Shown: piece after piece, positions 27,001 to 28,047 of the stretch | How positions within the stretch are numbered: position 1 is the stretch's first letter | Layout: the number at the start of each line of letters is the position of its first letter | NCBI RefSeq assembly: GCF_019798055.1 | Contig: NZ_JAHOPH010000005.1 | Location: 54,426-118,425 of the forward strand | Source of the DNA: Salsipaludibacter albus | Lineage (GTDB): Bacteria > Actinomycetota > Nitriliruptoria > Nitriliruptorales > Nitriliruptoraceae | Direction of reading: 5' to 3' | Length of the DNA: 64,000 nucleotides | Position numbers and translations under genes: made by a program | The notes under the pieces: generated by a model | Databases searched by the model: none | What the model was told of the DNA's origin: nothing | Seen by the model: only the letters and a program-made list of their open reading frames with translations

Positions 27001-27630
27001 GACCGACTCGTCCACCGATTCGGGGGCCTCGTCGACCGGGGCAGGCACGGTGTGGGTCTCGCCCACGGCCAGGGCGGGTTCCATGAGCCCGTCACCGGCG
27101 TGGTCCAGGCCGGCGACGTGGCCGAGTTCGTGGCGCAGGACGGTGCCGAGGTCCATCCCGTCCGACCCCCAGCCATGCCCGGCCGCGGTCGCGTCGACGG
27201 TGATCGTGTGCCCGCTGGTGGACGCCAGCTGGTCCCCCGACAACTCACCGACCGTGGCGGTCGTGCCGGACAGGTCCACGCCGGGCTGGGCCGCCTCCCA
27301 CGACGCGATCGCCGCGGCGAGGGTCCCCGCCAGCTCGCCACCGTCGAGGTCGGCGACCTCGTCGCCGGCGGCAGACCCGCTCGCCGCCACCATGTTCTGG
27401 GCGGCGTGGGCGGGCACGACCTCGGACCAGAAGTCGCGGCCCTGCTCGAACAGGCCACGCAGGGCCCCGGTACTGGGTGCGAGGATCGGTCGGGGGAGCA
27501 ACTGGCTCGCGGCCTCGAACGCATCGAGTCGTGCCGACACGGTCCCGAGCGGGCTGACCAGGGGCACCAGCAGCAGGGCAGCGAGCAGCGCAACGATGAC
27601 GCGCCGTGGTGCCCCGATGGAAACTGTCAC
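1..27630 (-). CDS. Gene B: giant secreted multidomain repeat protein with N-terminal metzincin-like motif (3'-truncated by window)
   Basis: The frame is open from GTG 27630 to the left edge, exactly 9,210 codons with no stop; the 3' end lies outside. I chose this GTG because it puts a classical signal peptide at the N-terminus (Arg-Arg, then a Leu/Val/Ala core, then VSA before residue 34). A TTG three codons upstream and a GTG at 27750 are in frame but would add a non-signal-like leader. Order: signal peptide, zinc-metalloprotease-like domain (residues about 95-190), acidic linker, choice-of-anchor-D-like domain, RTX-like and beta-helix repeats, HGL modules, a long array of ~62-residue beta-strand monomers including a 747-bp higher-order repeat, then a region colinear with gene A. 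The role is probably an extracellular adhesin or matrix protein. It lies downstream of gene A on the same strand, with a 417-bp gap. Confidence 0.95.
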   Translation of the reverse strand, partial: MTVSIGAPRRVIVALLAALLLVPLVSPLGTVSARLDAFEAASQLLPRPILAPSTGALRGLFEQGRDFWSEVVPAHAAQNMVAASGSAAGDEVADLDGGELAGTLAAAIASWEAAQPGVDLSGTTATVGELSGDQLASTSGHTITVDATAAGHGWGSDGMDLGTVLRHELGHVAGLDHAGDGLMEPALAVGETHTVPAPVDEAPESVDESVDEAADAVEEVAASASTTEVDDPATGSDTDEVATDAAAPSDDVVADDDGSATDASASDQDAAAETGDDQGTDDTEDADGSTSIEPAAAATDDASETTPAIGTVDTSSVAASAAAGDPSSSSETALGSADGVSAVDFGRVVPTQARSVDVVVTNVGDGPLALVDVTLEDGSGTFAVAWTTADIAPGGQAVISVTFTAGAPGTAAATLTVVTDDPDGPLVVALVGVASRWVDDGVIASVGAAAGAVLHHTLAIDGSGVAWVGDDGLDWAPTGRDLRVLGGDGDDRIAVTGTAASVAITIDGGGGSDTLAGPSTDQSWSVTGEGAGTVAGVTFLRFEHLVGAADNEDTFVVAAGGSIAGTIAGGDGGFDTVVLSGASGVVHYEVTGPQSGTIIRDGVVLRYAGMEPIVIEDPIGTLTFFGTPFDDEIVLRNHPTAGRMQIVGSTLGVVFETVDFANPTGALVIEAGLGNDLIRVESLDSGFSGDLGLFGETLDDALSPNVAVGDGGIDTIVFAGSIFTDGGSIDALAERIFVDPGVTISALNTSEPDPDLQEDGYLNLWARQLLVPDLLNPLPVPFLSKDVVFDVGAGATITGGEIFLLADATDRSLAEVLGIPTLVNDFVIQPLLSKVTDLLPLPVKVLQKVYNATLTIREGATVRSTGTLGIAVSAGADATGEAKSKTISIGYAGAIVTALLDILTGVLIESAVEANLSASASATASMTTETKRELGDVPVDPTMTAMSLAVAYAEANATARLAPGAVIIAGKTANFNASGEVASSTSAEAGMYADGTAGLAAAIDLSRARIFTEVDGDITALADDGYTVKLEFDPTAGPGELGYVDPVNNSIYVGPIALTTGDAVTYANRRGNSIGGVSLGALAGGLVDGQEYNVIRVEDDPDTAFDESLTIQLAESELGAYRGEAIILTNGPTPDLRAAVNTKTFDSDRVDADADTIVLDNPAFTGVGSPVDFSLLGNTFELGQAVKYTKDDGSPDIDGLVDGGQYYVITAVDQFNLQGDFRFVDKQVIQLAESENEARAGVAIDIGPVGPGGSYFLAALHVLDSGLATGLGASASLDASNGASATSGITKTDPSDPDDADDDAPGSGSSIFDSIFDELTADYDANAGKGGSGASSSLSVAGALAFVFADHVVRSTAGSTAILKSNEDLEVNATISHELSLSAESSTEPQPDAEGKKKAAISAAVSVAVVLDTAEATVESGAQLDALRAMRIIGSISYPFRTRPDEFFPSTLGELIDMLKGDNYDAINQYMDGTLGLKSRVFNTWTRSVAQADEVGIAGSVNVLVLTNVARATVKSDAMLNQDLGWRDPAVNGHANNTVNSEEQVVSVFAGNTLQMVHMTGVFDFVLPGGVEIGFFEVDTEGATGIARPSVGSSGAKGGFGGAIFIFVLGNTTEAVIESGVHLYNGLDGGFTLTASEKIVAFGFSQSGAKSGSFAVSGTFTYFGQDSETLAHLDSGAVVTGRSVSVFAGSLETVANWAGGITKGESIGVGVSVSVNDLDRRTRAIVGSRDLGTRGPETVTIDVAEGVSVTAATLGEVIALTVAAAVVGNEDQEMGGATPDDQLDGVSTPGAFDEAQPQSQTKAQTGIGFAGAVSVNLLRDVIVAAVNDDGTITAGSLTVEARDRTGLVAITGGGSFLSGAGTGTTAAIAGAFSYSEVDRALRAVVLGTTLAIAGDLAVLARRDARIIAASVGGAGNTTSKGIAVAGSVSVNRLLGTTHARLEDVDAVVGGAASVVARGSGGIIAIGGGLSYGTRVGLGAALGFNQVTNDTSAAVLGVATRPSLVVGGHLTVAASEDIALRSVAVSAGVSKGVGGAFTIAINLVDDDVEARLAGIDLAGPAGVAVTARDDVVLQAVGGALGIGLDKAGFGAAMGWNQVSSDASATVIDVVITGVSGDVTVAAVSSEQDVLLDGKIVAVSVAGAGSSETAVAGALSINVVTGDVRAAVTDSSITAGGALEVSGANDATIRALTGGGAVAAGGSAAVGVAIGINVLVGRVVASVADTSVVVGGAVDVTAATAATIETITIGLAVAVKGGDRSTGQTNPPEAPATPGEETPGGAPAGAATGGGDAASTFSLTGAGSISINVVRGDTVASIVDSTVDSGGLVTVRATDATTIHAIAGAIALTVGGDGGAAVGVSIAVNDVRHATRAIVQDTPVVATGLVVEAGSSAEVIVLALAGSGNVETGSGSDLRVTGAGAIAVNLVSTIVEAVVRGASPVTASAGDVVVVAADTTTIIADAGAVAIQLSGGSGRSVTVGAAVGANDVTTEVHAGVEVAPATVVRATGSFTVSTTTATTITTLSLGVAGAVTTGSGGGASFAGAGSGSGNSIHTTSAATVAGAVVQVGSGVSVDAVDSSTIVADAGAVGLVLARGPPLAISASIAVNLITTDVRAVVRDTQVEASSIAIGARTTSSIIALAIAGGGTASSGSEGTGFSLNGAGAVTVNTITTSVSATALQSALVSATSVGITATDASQIIADAGGVAATVASQQSGGASVTIGAAVAVNEIAVDVVAEVTDTPVEAPTGLSVHATSSTLVNALAIGVAGAVSSGGSGVTAGLAGAGSGVGNTASGVTTASVSASPVATGGPVAVTATDATSLVGTAGAIAIQVTAGGSGTGGGAAIGAGVVVATIDRDVTALVDGSPLGSAAAPVASVDVVATSTAVVVSTAFAGAVGVATSSGGGAFAFGGAAAVSVNTVDIDVLAALRTGSAVHAVGGVTVAAANDTSVVATMLAAAVGASFSSDASAAASGAGGVATNLVAASAIAEIVGSPVLAGADGVSVTASVEAEIVATVIGIAGALASGSSAGVALAGAGAFAVNSIDNEVRASIRTSTVSTPGPVVVTASDVSDIVASAASVALAVVPQGSVGVGGAAGVAVATNDIDNLVQAAVVDATVAAASLEVAASEASSIVGTAVGVAVSVVNASGVAVAVALGAAATTNMITNTVLAQVHASTVVVPGAVDVSATSSSEVVATAAAASVSVSIASSAVGVALSISGAVAVNEVGDTVRATVVDSTIEAEGAVAVTATGSAMIVATPIAASVSVSVAVISISLAAAVPVAVNTVGNTIEASITGGSVTAASLDVVATNNAQVITTAVAVSVAVAYSNSAVAVAIALSAAVTTNTIDDVVSATISGATIVVAGDVTVRATAATLVVATAVGLAVAVAASPSGITGAIALAGAATTNDVASSVVASVSGSTLTVTGDLEVVAVVALTISSVPLAASISVSVGMGAVAVSLAGAVSVNQVANSATAEIASSTVTARDVVVRAIDTTVVAAAPTAASLSVGVGTSAVGVAISGAATVATNVVDNDVRAAISSGSDITARDVTVDADEALVIVTVATAASIAISAAPTFAFAATLAVSVSVNDLGGSVVALVESSRIAATGAVRVTADMNPSVGAAAIGIAVAVAGSGTVAGAVALGGAATANTMAMSSSARISDSLVADGRGIAGSSVTVAASDATVLTSVPAVAALTVAVGTVAVSLSLGVAVDVNTIANTVTASISAADVTTPGAVVVDAVEAAVLTSTPIAASIAVAVGAAGSVSLAGAATSATNVVSNTVRAAIEAGSDVTAASVSVTASDTLLIVMVAAAVSISVAADTAGFSFSGTVAASVGVNQVHDQVTAVIDASRIAATGAVVVTASTTPSIGASATGIAVAVAGSPGFAGAVALGGAATANTVAMSTSAGISNSLVVDGLGIEAGSVVVTATDATTIVAVPVVAALSVSVGSVGVALSLGVAVDVTTMSNDVSAVIASADVSAPTGAVVVGASESSTITTTPTAASIAVAVGVVATAVALSGAATSATNIVSNSVRAAIEDGSSVDAASVSVTATDTLLIVMVATAASVSVAADPVFSASGSLAVSVGINVVSDTVTAVIDASRIDASGAVVVSASTSPTIGAAAVGIAVAVAGSGGVAGALALGGAATANTVAMVASAGISNSLVADGHGIQASSVTVVASDSSMIVAVPAVAAISVGVGSVGVAVSIGVAVDVTMMSNDVSAVISSADVVAGGPVTVTASESSTITTTPTAASIAVAVGIVATAVALSGAATSATNIVSNTVRAAIDDGSSVEARSVAVTATDTLTIVMVATAASVAVAADPVFSASGALAASVGVNIVDDVVVAEIVASRIDVTGAVVVAALTAPDITSAAIGIAVAVSGSAGGTAAVALGGAATATTTSMSSTARIADSLVADGRGITAGSVAVTASDVSTIVGVPVVAALSVSVGSQGAAVSIGVAVDVTTMDNDVAAVIEAADVTSGGAVVVAASESSTITTTPVAASVAVAVGLVASAVAIAGAATSATNVVSNTVTAAIRDGSDIVAGSVTVTATDTLTIVMVATAVTVAASADPVFSFSQTVSASVGINIVTDEVSAAISSSRVSATGAVVVAASTSPTITAAAVGIAIAVAGSTGVAGAVALAGAVTVNEVSMSATAAVTDSLVAQGRGVTASSVSVTATDDSTVVSAPVVAALSVGVGALGVAVSIGVAVALNDIANASDASIWAADVSATGDVIVTASERSTFTAVPTAVSIAVSVSVVSISVAATVPAARNLLANSARAAIEGASTVTADDVLVTATSTTEALTVATAVSVAVSAAAGLSLSATFANSLAINLIEDRAVAVIDSSTVTADGVVTVAASTAPTLGAYATGIAVSVAASGVGSGSVSLAGAETLNDVRTTASAAITNTLGRASTVIANGGDVTVSAVDGVDGVVTVQSVATAASLSVAVGLGGSVSVALGLAFAHNDIRSVVAGSIDGVVVTSSIGDVVVTARQWSVVIAVPVVASLAIAADPASVSFAASGAIALNTSTASTSANISGGSVVAGNAVSVTATDSSAISAVADATSLVVGSGGIAAGASVVDNLIENEVLAAVVASSVTARTGAITVLATSTLNPEALAIAVAVALAVIGAAGSGADATSTINGTTQSFVDGGTLAAATGVVVRATTTLTADAEADGAAAGTVLGVSVMLATAVVGGATRAFVRGAVTVTAPTLQVAATGTHTATANVVSAAIGLGVALGVALADAAVTRTTEAYVGTRAEATPAGLTTLTFAGLVSVVSTSTSTATATAVGGALAAAAAAGVEAVATVASTNRAYVGRNATIVAGSLLVRAITTDTATSDATPVGVGVIAGAGGQSTATATGTTEAFVGAPMGVAVPAAPTTNVTLTGAATIAATATTTANADIQGGSGGGVSINVMLADAGVGGATRAYVGRGAVLTAASLTVTSTAANTSAATTFFLGIAAITGSGADADAAVTHTGDAAVAGTVRLGSGLATITATATNTATADALGVNVGAVSISVMFVSATVAATTQARTTAEADVMAGGIAIAATAVDTPTARTEFIGVAAVGGNGSNTSARAASTTTALAGGVLAAGAGAVTVTATGTLAPTATAGTVSVGLVDVSVLVVGATSSGGVTAGVAAGATITGASVRVLATGSATTTARASSVGVSALGGGGAQVAAGDVTRVVARIGPADDTATTTTTSVTTTGAAGVDVDAVGTSVVRAEADLTTVSVLASGVGTVTTATSAPTVTAYLGRNGAVDAGSHAATFDAKLTADAIADGTGVSASVGFGGAGARVTANVTPTLGAFTVAGGSVAGGSVRFGSRLNVTDAGVNRNPTYGGDTVAPAFGTVVLGSGGLLAGAVGGVVNVTYSPIVTTGVGAATQVTAATTVDVVNVVYARAQADGLGVAGALGVGVGIIRPAATVGGTITTRFDGQVLAATDVTIRNEVRASSQSDAAAVAVALGAGATSVTTRATTSPTVTTSVAGSITATRNVVVESVVTTSADAYASGVAVSIGVTVSGIDVDATTSPVIATTVTGTVATTGGAIRISAHHNYDGAKFVDANAATAISRSVGVSLLFQTSSASVDALASATVSATTSATSTLAASGRITVDARSGNFSTARAKTNAGAIISVSGDIDPVATSRGTTRASLLGDVTGANALDVLAEASDLATSLLDSSTGGAINVDTASDSSAYARPDVDAVLGSSASDITVTTGVLVRAVSNSDADASTRSGSGGAINVTTYRAAVTTTPNVAVAVGASARITAGTITVDAVHNIDPPDYSDGTFNAAGGVDRSDGVSGNRITFTKEHGLSSGQLVTYQNNGQPTVGGLTPGRQYTVLVPVAGAGFDPRFSLQLGSVFDGGQVDPLTDEIRFRGAHGLLEGDEVLYFPGAGVGVIGGLVAGKLYRVHVVDDLTIKLVDPLANTGSVTVNGGQVGTNVVNVANTFATNDPVTYRALGGQTFNVQAVELRTTGTNSGEPLLSGDNQLQYANDNTIFLGTNPNEDGVFQNGHGLNTGDRVYYVATGGNGATISPGLIGTGAYYWVIRVDAFRIRLATTYCRAVGGVADPDNCDPNGDDDPGPIAVAPITLTPDRSAAGTQVVHRIYRAADAPLAGLVDGRVYFVKNRTATSFQLGTSPTSGANVTFGNGGVTGGAHRFQIEGVNLTSAVQGVHTLVFDLKPGGSGTQLLDGVGGLGTTAGAPSGDTRPTASSSGSSGGVIDVRAATATATVTTTVSTTIGANALLQAGTITVTATNRGLVGANTTSGGGGLVSIGDATATTSVTTNTTVTVGGGARLLATDAITVSGTAVLDSTVTARGGAGGLGAGVHSDANSTLRHTTSAVVAGILTAGGDVVVAATTSIRGVAIASSDGSGLGVDTDATATAIVHPSSSTQSEVTGTARITGDRIRVDAIVDGVTLRADADALAKAFGADSDAVARAKLAGTAQVLVRTRSGTGDQLVGNQAIWLRAEQRGLSLLARSRAGCRCFAGDTDATSEAEVATSAKVSAQDESFLKTADLTVDANQYVTRYDKDADAYGGAFVSHDEHYPGAYTPRRLVYWEATVIMLGEPNPILEVDAFGTITRLVNVVVTDDLGNAMGVDSTFGAGRQIVVGDIRYDQSSVARFRFNTGDFGANSAPDGEIWGNAGLFDYQETWDHVRILNASDRDLVTHLIDVVNGAQNPLVTVAGDRIPGGVATPADNVSLAENATSGVTFEFDIVHSFRPTLVEIRNLQTAATSESDIIMEGRLAGTAADDPVGVTIENPIGTTIIDNDRGNIVVGSTPSRPFLLLRTNVLEMTADSDLLGGHTGNIGTHVRSTSGVITSRRPIPVELVQFVDLDAQLRLATLRVDADSDAVVDLRVVRRETVTTGPLAVTVDIFHAGNDADVHLLDTAQELTPVEVAPVKVLLLTARSSQPTSPLFRTPPGNPREDDCSPATSVACGRSGSGFFDRHFRPDTGDAYTELGAFGGNRTTIDSDVTFASITGGRDILIQHVRNAGGGFDSVITIVADTDVDSDVDGDGKVDITTNGAITVLERLGGRDGSDLRVGDITSTGSDVHLLADERILDAESGTGVLGTDPTPTDVTAVNITMEAGLAGMAGGIGEATNFLEIDVDATGAGGVLLALDTEGTSDQGIYLTETSGDLRIDLIDTDGDVAAQTLAGSIIDAVADPVGLAGTILSAADATSYVDIRGRSIDLDATGGSIGQDGNDLEIDSARFEATVPTVRGTGPDDVALRATGSIWLTEIEGILHLVLAEAATGSISLTVRETNDLDEHLWIHDGGSYWFAENVLTTRLDGTIAALLSSVLLVVGDDVWTPALNADDTSNSFILAGTNIVVRGDQQDAEGTYHTGPAEVGNGTDMLLRGEITAGLVDDDLSTPLVDEDVFGIARVFGNADVDTILLDQTWLGSYTEVFGSAFVELQAEDGEDFLVVYMLQTMDVGALHTLNLDGQAGSDTYTVYTTGSRGALRDYVVNVLDSGEPHDGVDELVVHGIDTADEGKDEFGNLRPTDDIFLLRKAAWIPGPEQYLGTDREAADRPAFVALLHGTLDETRASDPDGDPSVRPQEVQRINYDTSINGRVRVLGGQGNDYFAVDDNSAITSLEGGSGADTFQIGQVFGFDRDEAEGGLAPWDVFPALVATTRGYLSPGISVALVAHGGTGDDTFKVYSNQAELRLEGDDGNDVFVVRAFALALTETIATPAGDRERIRVDADGIAYPIVGGGGFSTAEDTFIRTGGGQDEVAYNVNAPVSIDGGSGFDKVVILGTEFPDDIVVTAEGIFGAGINVRYANVEVVEVDGLEGDDEIFVLSTPFGVATRVIGGLGSDTISVGGDVVEDIVTRELEGGSGVVDHAVESSDPDWDTEVAPGVEVNLAGQGTGLVIITESDGFTSVREGGSPAGYGPGSVDTYTVRLAKKPTATVYVTVSAARSAQQEADLQPCVDVAGQQVAGAQCGESILVAAGSGLITLDDFSHTISINGQVVLVRDRAVVLVFDPADWTTPDASGPEFTISVFAFDDLLAEGERVVTVSHSVISADPEFDHVAVRNVEVVVRDNDLAEVIITEVEHDDPTVEDGTTRVLEGDATTGIVDTWIVELATAPTGGTVTVELALSDEEVVLTSADPRFAWRVVGTAGAGAVTGPISFTGASGAAYRVHAGAGVDFQAAGFTPGTWVRIVGGTNDGLVVRVTAVTATTLTLSSRVAVADAAAVVITLVRVAPTIQFDATDWYLPVFVRVAASQDFVREDRRTTAVTHTIAAIAGDDGATPDAGYLAVGDSKRIGITVLDDDTPGVVVDLSGRDTVVVTREPGQAVNDVDRDDYTIRLTSAPTAPVTIEILTDGQTDVVAGPGVTLSPVGDYRATEGFRGTAVFTGVTITRGAGSQLGSFVAEGFVVGAWIQVVGGPNATTALQARRILAVTASTITVAGAAFAPGAAAVSIMRADPTGFYTGTVAVLAPVDSHPGNPASKSLLRIQGTWIEIGGALVEVDWLSHGFVEGQLVRLTQGGVTGDFKILLVERPTADGIDSILRLVPVSGAGTAAFAAGAIQIQRIAMTVTFDATNWWIPVTVTLEADPFYDPPPGRDNIKIFGVREHLLAGLAGPLAVEGGTTGVDRSLTPAVKLPGEADGPLLGIPVQPAEAEQIDVLHVYDDSSNADGTGVLTATGLTGFGMAGDLVFDGPTAFGEPAVFPGGISFGRIAIDADGNYLTDASQTTI
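1100..2480 (-). other. Calx-beta-like repeats in gene B
   Basis: Two to three successive strands of the form V-R-E-G-G ... V-R-L-A-x-x-P-T-x-x-V-Y-V-T-V-S ... F-D-P-A-D-W ... V-F-A-F-D-D ... D-N-D. This is the order of Calx-beta / cadherin-like Ca-binding domains, with closing acidic D-N-D and D-D-D-T-P-G-V motifs. The arrangement parallels gene A 35600-36700. Confidence 0.6.
6664..6684 (-). other. Conserved C-x-C-F-A-G motif in gene B
   Basis: The residues read G-C-R-C-F-A-G in a long Cys-poor protein. Gene A has C-D-C-F-A-G at about 41234-41251 in the same context. Conservation between otherwise diverged paralogs suggests a disulfide or a metal site; which one is not determined. Confidence 0.7.
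7640..8790 (-). repeat. HGL-type modules (second block in gene B)
   Basis: Several tandem modules with signatures such as E-H-G-L-x-x-G-x-x-V-T-Y, A-H-G-L-L-E-G-D-E-V-L-Y and G-H-G-L-N-T-G-D-R-V-Y-Y. Each is followed by G-x-x-x-G-x-x-Y-x-V and a strand. One module holds the pair Y-C-R-A-V-G ... N-C, which gene A also has at about 42545-42595. The block sits at the same relative place as gene A's 42290-43330. Confidence 0.65.
9000..22900 (-). repeat. Beta-strand monomer array of gene B (~62-residue monomers)
   Basis: Nearly all of this stretch consists of Ala/Val/Ser/Thr-rich units of about 60-64 residues. Each unit carries N-x-V-x-x-x-V-x-A near its start, a V-x-A-x-x-V-x-V-x-A middle and an alternating A-V-A-V-x-V-G strand, ending with G-A-A-x-x-x-N. 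The alternation of small and branched residues, with almost no charged, aromatic or Cys residues in the strands, suggests a beta-solenoid rod. At about 187 bp per monomer the array would hold roughly 70 to 75 copies (an estimate from length). It ends near 9 kb, where HGL modules begin. Confidence 0.75.
12905..17390 (-). repeat. 747-bp higher-order tandem repeat (4 monomers per unit) in gene B
   Basis: A recurring anchor (plus-strand GGCTGT, coding the L-V part of S-L-V-x-D-G-x-G-I) begins at 16641, 15894, 15144, 14397 and 13650: steps of 747, 750, 747 and 747 bp. A second anchor at 15635 and 14888 is also 747 bp apart. A diverged sixth unit reaches about 12.9 kb. Each unit is four ~62-residue monomers. 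Two adjacent units match over about 85 bases around 14840 and 15587 with only about three differences, which indicates recent duplication or gene conversion. Every step is a multiple of three, so gain or loss of a unit keeps the frame. Confidence 0.9.
23960..24640 (-). repeat. HGL-type modules (first block in gene B)
   Basis: At least two copies of a ~70-residue module. Each has a hydrophobic strand, then a [FE]-x-x-G-x-x-V-x-Y stretch, then I-x-G-L-x-x-G-x-x-Y-x-V and a terminal strand with Q-L-A-E-S. The same module type recurs at 7640-8790 in gene B and twice in gene A. I do not recognise a named family with certainty. Confidence 0.6.
25330..26230 (-). other. RTX-like / beta-helix segment near the N-terminus of gene B
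   Basis: Short Gly/Asp-rich turns such as GGDGDDRI, GGGGSDTL, GGDGGFDTV and GLGNDLI alternate with hydrophobic strands. This is a loose RTX (GGxGxDxUx) pattern expected to bind calcium in a parallel beta-roll. The spacing is irregular, so this is a diverged beta-roll or beta-helix and not a canonical RTX array. Confidence 0.6.
26341..26622 (-). other. Choice-of-anchor-D / Hydin-like Ig domain in gene B
   Basis: About 94 residues containing VDFGRVVPTQ, then a T-N-V-G-D-G-P-L-A-L core, a P-G-G-Q central turn and a final D-D-P-D-G-P strand. This is the order typical of choice-of-anchor-D (ASH/Hydin-like) seven-strand domains in bacterial surface proteins. A structural or adhesive role is expected. 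Identity rests on motif recognition only. Confidence 0.65.
26640..27050 (-). other. Acidic Ser/Thr/Ala-rich linker of gene B
   Basis: About 135 residues dominated by Asp, Glu, Ala, Ser and Thr with almost no aromatic residues, lying between the protease-like domain and the first Ig-like domain. It is low-complexity, so probably disordered, and could act as a flexible or Ca-attracting spacer. No catalytic motif is visible. Confidence 0.8.
27061..27348 (-). other. Metzincin/matrixin-like zinc metalloprotease domain in gene B
   Basis: Residues about 95-190. The motif HELGHVAGLDH spans residues 167-177 (27132-27100) and fits HExxHxxGxxH, with His167, His171 and His177 as predicted zinc ligands and Glu168 as the general base. 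Met183 in a following L-M-E-P stretch sits where a Met-turn is expected. Just upstream is a strand-like TITVDATAAGHGWG stretch of the kind seen before such motifs in giant secreted bacterial proteins (from memory of that group). The domain is small, about 90 residues, so it may be a minimal or degenerate protease. Possible roles are self-processing or cleavage of the neighbouring giant protein; neither is shown by the sequence. Confidence 0.75.
27532..27630 (-). other. Sec signal peptide of gene B
   Basis: Residues 1-33. A short n-region with Arg9-Arg10 is followed by a hydrophobic core rich in Leu, Val and Ala (about residues 11-26). A small-residue cleavage context, Val-Ser-Ala at 31-33, precedes Arg34. 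There is no lipobox cysteine, so a lipoprotein is unlikely. This supports Sec export of gene B and supports the GTG start. Confidence 0.85.
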
Positions 27631-27684
27631 TCGCCCCAACTTGCTGCTCGTGCCGCCCGACCCCCAGGCCGAGTGCGCTCGGCG

Positions 27685-27713
27685 ACTCTCGCTCGCCGTC
27701 CCGGGGTTGTCAA
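27685..27713 (-). promoter_or_regulatory. Candidate promoter of gene B
   Basis: A perfect minus-strand TTGACA (27713-27708) is followed after 17 bp by GAGAGT (27690-27685). That hexamer keeps the A2 and T6 of an actinobacterial TANNNT -10 box but lacks the T1. It would give a leader of about 48 nt before GTG 27630. A weak GGGG lies only 3 nt before the start codon, so the ribosome-binding site is poor. The other TTGACA (27943-27938) has no good -10 at normal spacing. Confidence 0.35.
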
Positions 27714-27716
27714 GCG

Positions 27717-27735
27717 GCCCCCCTCGATCGGGGGC
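27717..27735 (-). terminator. GC-rich hairpin upstream of gene B
   Basis: A 6-bp all-GC stem (GCCCCC/GGGGGC) with a 7-nt loop. It lies immediately upstream of the TTGACA at 27713. It could end read-through from gene A or insulate gene B. No T-tract is present. Confidence 0.35.
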
Positions 27736-28033
27736 TCGCGTGCGCCTCACCGGTGCCCTCCGGGGGACCCCAACCCGAACGGATCACCCCGTCGAGGCGC
27801 TCCGACGGTCCCGCGGGCGGGCAGGACACGTCGCGAGGGCATGCAAGTGACCGAGACGTGACGACGAATCGGCTCCGGATCCCCTTCGATCGGGAAGCAA
27901 CGCTTGTGAATCATGGATCGATCCCGTCACCAACGCGTGTCAACGGGCGATGCGCCCTGTTCCCTGTCCGGGCATGAACTCTCGACCTCGACTCGAGACC
28001 GAGGGAGGGATCGGCGGGGGCGGACGGGGCACG

Positions 28034-28046
28034 CGCACGGGGTGCG
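28034..28046 (-). terminator. Possible terminator hairpin after gene A
   Basis: A perfect 5-bp stem (CGCAC/GTGCG) with a 3-nt loop begins one base after the gene A stop codon. There is no T-run after it on the minus strand, so it is at best a U-less terminator or an mRNA-stabilising hairpin. Confidence 0.35.
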
Positions 28047-28047
28047 T

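Larger units (their letters stand above)
27631..28047. other. Intergenic region between genes A and B
   Basis: 417 bp without a credible gene. It holds a hairpin directly after gene A's stop, a second GC-rich hairpin near 27717, and two exact TTGACA hexamers on the minus strand (27943-27938 and 27713-27708). I see no convincing small ORF. Small plus-strand frames here have no ribosome-binding site and no recognisable product. Confidence 0.8.

Noticed and set aside
483..27593. Many short minus-strand frames inside gene B
   Set aside because: They are Arg/Ser/Pro/Thr-rich out-of-frame readings; none keeps the repeat pattern.
27750..27750. In-frame GTG at 27750 as the start of gene B
   Set aside because: It would add 40 Arg-rich residues before a clear signal peptide; 27630 gives a normal signal peptide.
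27841..27977. Small plus-strand frames in the intergenic gap
   Set aside because: No ribosome-binding site, no product resemblance, and the long ones overlap the gene B start antisense.
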